Below, piece by piece: positions 20,401-22,530 of a DNA stretch of 22,530 nt. The stretch's first letter is position 1; every line of letters begins with the position of its first letter. The stretch spans positions 40,674-63,203 of the forward strand of contig VHZZ01007887.1 of NCBI GenBank assembly GCA_009801015.1, given 5' to 3'. The notes beneath the pieces were generated by a model. That model was given only the letters and a program-made list of their open reading frames with translations, was not told where the DNA came from and did no database searches. This stretch comes from Silene noctiflora. Its lineage: Eukaryota; Streptophyta; Magnoliopsida; Caryophyllales; Caryophyllaceae. Position numbers and translations under genes: made by a program.

Positions 20401-20423
20401 GTTGCGCCGAATTGCGTGAACAT
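11402..20423 (-). CDS. AP3BA: AP-3 adaptor complex subunit beta (AP3BA/PAT2-like), 11 exons, 1124 aa
   Basis: Exons in transcript order: 20423-20208, 19034-18958, 18545-18296, 17962-17354, 16615-16442, 16313-16187, 16081-15972, 15453-15253, 14745-13757, 12832-12563, 11753-11402. All introns are GT..AG and the 3375-nt frame is intact. AP-3 sorts cargo from the trans-Golgi or endosomes to the vacuole; the beta subunit is PAT2 in Arabidopsis. The N-terminus MFTQFGATADSLSKASTMVF is family-typical. Residues ~40-600 form the HEAT-like adaptin trunk (NPLVRAWALRTMAGIRLHV, DPSVYVRKCAANALPKL, DPDRRFAADTVAAIGLCA, TKLQILNT). Next comes conserved RFYLPGSLSQVVLHAAPGYE (~675-694), then a Ser/Asp/Glu hinge (~715-765), then the ear (~860-1124) ending GLNLLNRIVNFLVE. 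LIQIGD in the hinge resembles but does not meet a clathrin box. Introns 1, 4, 9 and 10 are long; a Tourist element, a Stowaway element and a 53-bp repeat lie in introns. Confidence 0.96.
12135..12293 (+). repeat. 53-bp tandem repeat, three copies, in AP-3 beta intron 10
   Basis: Copies begin at 12135, 12188 and 12241, each with AACTAGCAATTCTT, then TTTTCAAAAGATATATAGAC or a near version, then CTTCCACAAAA. Copies two and three are closest to each other. Exact 53-bp period. Confidence 0.9.
15721..15902. mobile_element. Stowaway-like MITE in AP-3 beta intron 7
   Basis: 182 bp from CTCCCTCTATCCGATCA to GACTTGGGCGGAGGGAG, inverted ends of Stowaway type. TA precedes it at 15719-15720; the base pair after it is TC, so the right TA would have been mutated. 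T-rich body, no coding potential. Confidence 0.6.
17076..17303. mobile_element. Tourist-like (PIF/Harbinger) MITE in AP-3 beta intron 4
   Basis: 228 bp starting GGTTATGTTTGGATAG and ending AACCAAACACACCC, i.e. imperfect inverted ends close to GGGTGTGTTTGG, flanked by TAA at 17073-17075 and 17304-17306. Three-base TAA/TTA duplications with such ends are typical of Tourist elements. No coding potential. It holds a run of 25 G. Confidence 0.7.
17183..17207 (+). repeat. G25 homopolymer
   Basis: Twenty-five uninterrupted G on the + strand inside the Tourist-like element, hence C25 in the AP-3 beta pre-mRNA. Its length may be a sequencing estimate. Confidence 0.9.
19035..20207 (-). other. Intron 1 of the AP-3 beta gene (1173 bp)
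   Basis: Longest intron of the gene. Mostly AT-rich, with an unusually C-rich patch at about 19560-19660 (CCACCA-type runs and CACCCCGGTGCATCCCC) that stands out from its surroundings. No repeat with clear ends was found and no open frame is convincing. Confidence 0.6.
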
Positions 20424-20618
20424 TTTCTCTCGATCGTTAAATTAGGGTTGTGAAGTTTTGGGATGTTTCCAGGAGGAGATTGAGATAGCTGAGGGAGTGA
20501 TCTGGGAAGAGGAAAAAGGGAGAAGTTGAGAGAGGGAAGATCGCAATGCTTCGGAAAAGACCAGCCAGACGGGTGACTCCGGTATGCTCATTCGGGTGTG
20601 GATGTATTCGTGGGAATG
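20424..20618 (-). promoter_or_regulatory. Probable 5' leader and proximal promoter of AP-3 beta
   Basis: In gene orientation the ~195 bp before the ATG are C/T-rich, with CTCTCTCAACTTCTCCC-like pyrimidine patches. Such patches are common in plant leaders and TATA-less proximal promoters. No clear TATA box is visible before the hAT-like element begins, so distal promoter sequence may be displaced beyond it. Confidence 0.4.
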
Positions 20619-20626
20619 TGGGACGT
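20619..20626. repeat. Left 8-bp target duplication of the hAT-like element
   Basis: TGGGACGT, repeated exactly at 21226-21233 on the other side of the element. Confidence 0.8.
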
Positions 20627-21225
20627 TAGACCTGTCAAACGGGTCATACGGGTCGGGTCAAAATACGGGTCGGGTCAGCTACGGGTCGGGTTATACGGGT
20701 CACGGGTCGGGTTAGGGTCAGAATACGGGTCAAGAAATAATTTCTAACGCCTTTTTTAATCTATTTTTTAATTAAAAAAATAATTTTTAAAAACGTAAAA
20801 CATATTTAAAATTAATCTTTTAATCATATTCAACGTTTACATTAATTATTTCAACGTTTACATTAATTATATTGACATAATTATTAAATTAAAGTTTTTT
20901 TAATAATTATTTTTTATTATCAAGTATTGTAAAAGTGATATAAAATTGACTTTTTAGTTATGTTTGTAATTTTTAATAATAAAAAAACAATTTTTTAACA
21001 ATTTTTTTCAAATATAATATAAAAATATTAATATTTTAATAAAAATCTTGATTTATCTTTGACCCAACGGGTCGACCCGTTCGGGTCGGGTCTTGACCCT
21101 AAAATAACGGGTCATTTCGGGTTCGGGTCAAACGGGTCACGGGTCGAAAAAACCGGGTTTGTAACCCTAAAAAAACGGGTCGGGCGGGTCGGGTTTTCGG
21201 GTCGGGTCGAGTTTTGACAGGTCTA
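20627..21225. mobile_element. Non-autonomous hAT-like element, 599 bp, upstream of AP-3 beta
   Basis: It opens TAGACCTGTCAAAC and ends GTTTTGACAGGTCTA, near-perfect inverted ends, flanked by the 8-bp duplication TGGGACGT (20619-20626 and 21226-21233). Eight-base duplications with TA-starting ends indicate the hAT superfamily. Both subterminal regions are packed with CGGGTC and CGGGTT units, and the centre (about 20736-21056) is very AT-rich with a 21-bp tandem pair. No transposase frame is present, so it depends on another element. It lies about 200 bp before the AP-3 beta start codon. Confidence 0.85.
20829..20870 (+). repeat. 21-bp tandem pair inside the hAT-like element
   Basis: TTCAACGTTTACATTAATTA plus T occurs at 20829-20849 and again at 20850-20870, perfect and head to tail. 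Confidence 0.9.
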
Positions 21226-21233
21226 TGGGACGT
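21226..21233. repeat. Right 8-bp target duplication of the hAT-like element
   Basis: TGGGACGT, identical to 20619-20626. Confidence 0.8.
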
Positions 21234-22272
21234 TTAGGCAATTTGTAAGCTATCTAAACCACTAGTTTTAGCTCCGTGCAAAAATATGCACGCCTAAATT
21301 TTTGAAGGATGTTGATTTTCGCATAACACATTTTACTCCCTACAATACCTTTTTTTTAATAATACCCTCTGCATTTCTCCCTCGTGTATAGTGTACTGCA
21401 TTGAAAAAGAGAAGGAAAACAAAAAGAATGAAGTGTGCAATCAGTCACCCTAAACACCCTTCACCACCAATTCACCATCCTCCACCTTCCAATCACCCTT
21501 AATCTCCACCCGACACAAGTAGGTGTTTTGTTGTTGAGTTTTGTTTGCGATCGTTGATTTGATGATTTTGTCAAGGTAATGTAGGAATCATAGTAGGGAG
21601 TTGTGATGAATTTCATAAATTAAGGATTGATTAGTCAAATTATGATCATTTCTTGTTCCGACTAAGCTAGTTGATTCACTCTCGAGAAAGCGTTGTAATT
21701 TAAGGAGTAGTTTTAGGATAGGTGATCTAATGAGAAGGTTTTAAGGCTAAAATGCACTTGAAATGACTAGTGCTGGTATGTGAGTTCACTACATAGCCCC
21801 AACAAGTTGTCATGACTTGTGAGTATCTACATCTAACTCGTGGAGTGGCTCAAGTGTTATAAATGGAGATGCATAAGTATTAAAGTATCTTGTTTGATTT
21901 CACACGAATTGACTGGCCCTCAAAAACTTGAAGGCCAAAGTAAAATTAGTGACTTACATGTTAGGATAGAAAAGGAAAAAAAAAAAAGAGAAGAAGAGTA
22001 TGACATTGATTAACACAGTGACTTTGATTTTGCTAAGTGATGAATGGTGTTTAATAGTTTTGTTAATGCATGGTTGTTAGTGTGGCTTGTTAAATGCCAA
22101 ATTAAGCCATGACTTAGGTTTTAGGACATTTCATAAAGGTCATCGACTAAGCTGGTTTTATCCTAGGAGTGAAGGACTTTGGTGAAGGCAATATGATGAA
22201 AGAATTTTGTAGTGTCGTTATATTTGGCCATGGGCAGGTCTAAAACAAGAAGATTTTTGAACACGTGATTAC
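21234..22272. other. Intergenic, no gene seen
   Basis: About 1 kb upstream of AP-3 beta beyond the hAT-like element. AT-rich with a CACC-rich patch at 21446-21513 and a purine run at 21970-21997. Open frames are short and without recognisable domains. Confidence 0.55.
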
Positions 22273-22530
22273 TGTAACATCCCCTTCTTGACCGGCCAAG
22301 GCAATGGGAGGATGTTAGCATCTCGGTTTTCCAAGGCGGTGAATCGAAGTTGCAATTAAGAAACAATTAATACAAATAAGTTATTTAGTGGATTACATAA
22401 CCATGAATGAACAAATAAAGAAAGATACAACTCATCACTAATGTACTCTACTAATGACATGTCACTCGACTCCAAATCCAAAGCGCGTCCCGTCTCCCAC
22501 GCAACAATCAAATACAACCTAACTGTAAAC
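22273..22530 (-). mobile_element. Partial LTR, reverse orientation, related to the solo LTR; continues past the window
   Basis: On the + strand it starts TGTAACATCC, and its next ~95 bp align with the reverse complement of the 3' end of the solo LTR. CATCTCGGTTT (22319-22329) matches the complement of 2271-2281, and CAATTAAGAAACA (22353-22365) matches the complement of 2235-2247, at nearly the same distances from the terminus (46 against 43 bp, 80 against 77 bp). The bases left of 22273 show no complement of a primer-binding site. So this terminus is the outer end of a 3' LTR or of a solo LTR, and the rest lies to the right. Confidence 0.65.

Noticed and set aside
11402..20423. AP-3 beta as a pseudogene
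   Set aside because: All 11 exons have GT..AG borders and phases that add up to one 1124-aa frame with conserved start and end.

Overview
This is a window of plant nuclear DNA, almost certainly from a eudicot. It has AT-rich spliced genes with GT..AG introns, a nuclear tRNA gene, and a typical mix of plant transposable elements: a Ty3-type solo LTR plus Stowaway, Tourist and hAT-type non-autonomous elements. Some LTR sequences remind me of Caryophyllales genomes (beet, spinach, quinoa), but that is memory and weak evidence.

Layout. 1-3622 is repeat-rich and has no recognisable gene. It holds a decayed LTR-leader-like stretch and a clean 1.5 kb solo LTR (788-2324) with an exact 5-bp target duplication. 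3623-5661 (+) is a five-exon gene for a small single-C2-domain protein of the elicitor-responsive type. 6388-6459 (+) is an intact tRNA-Lys(UUU) gene. 7126-10262 (+) is a nine-exon gene for a plant protein with a MIP1-type leucine zipper followed by a DUF547 domain (496 aa). 11402-20423 (-) is an 11-exon gene for the beta subunit of the AP-3 adaptor complex (1124 aa), convergent with the previous gene. About 200 bp upstream of the AP-3 start codon sits a 599-bp non-autonomous hAT-like element (20627-21225) with an 8-bp target duplication. The remainder is non-coding, and another LTR, in reverse orientation and related to the solo LTR, enters at 22273 and runs off the edge.

The three protein genes look independent: Ca2+/lipid signalling, a DUF547 protein of unknown biochemistry, and vacuolar sorting. 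In each, the exons join in frame from start to stop, so none looks like a pseudogene. I found no gene cluster, defence island or new system. The more interesting material is in the repeats: a nine-copy near-palindromic 12-mer array in the solo LTR's presumed U3, the one-sided G-rich ends of the hAT-like element in the AP-3 promoter region, a G25 run in a Tourist element, and an AAT microsatellite where a polypyrimidine tract should be.
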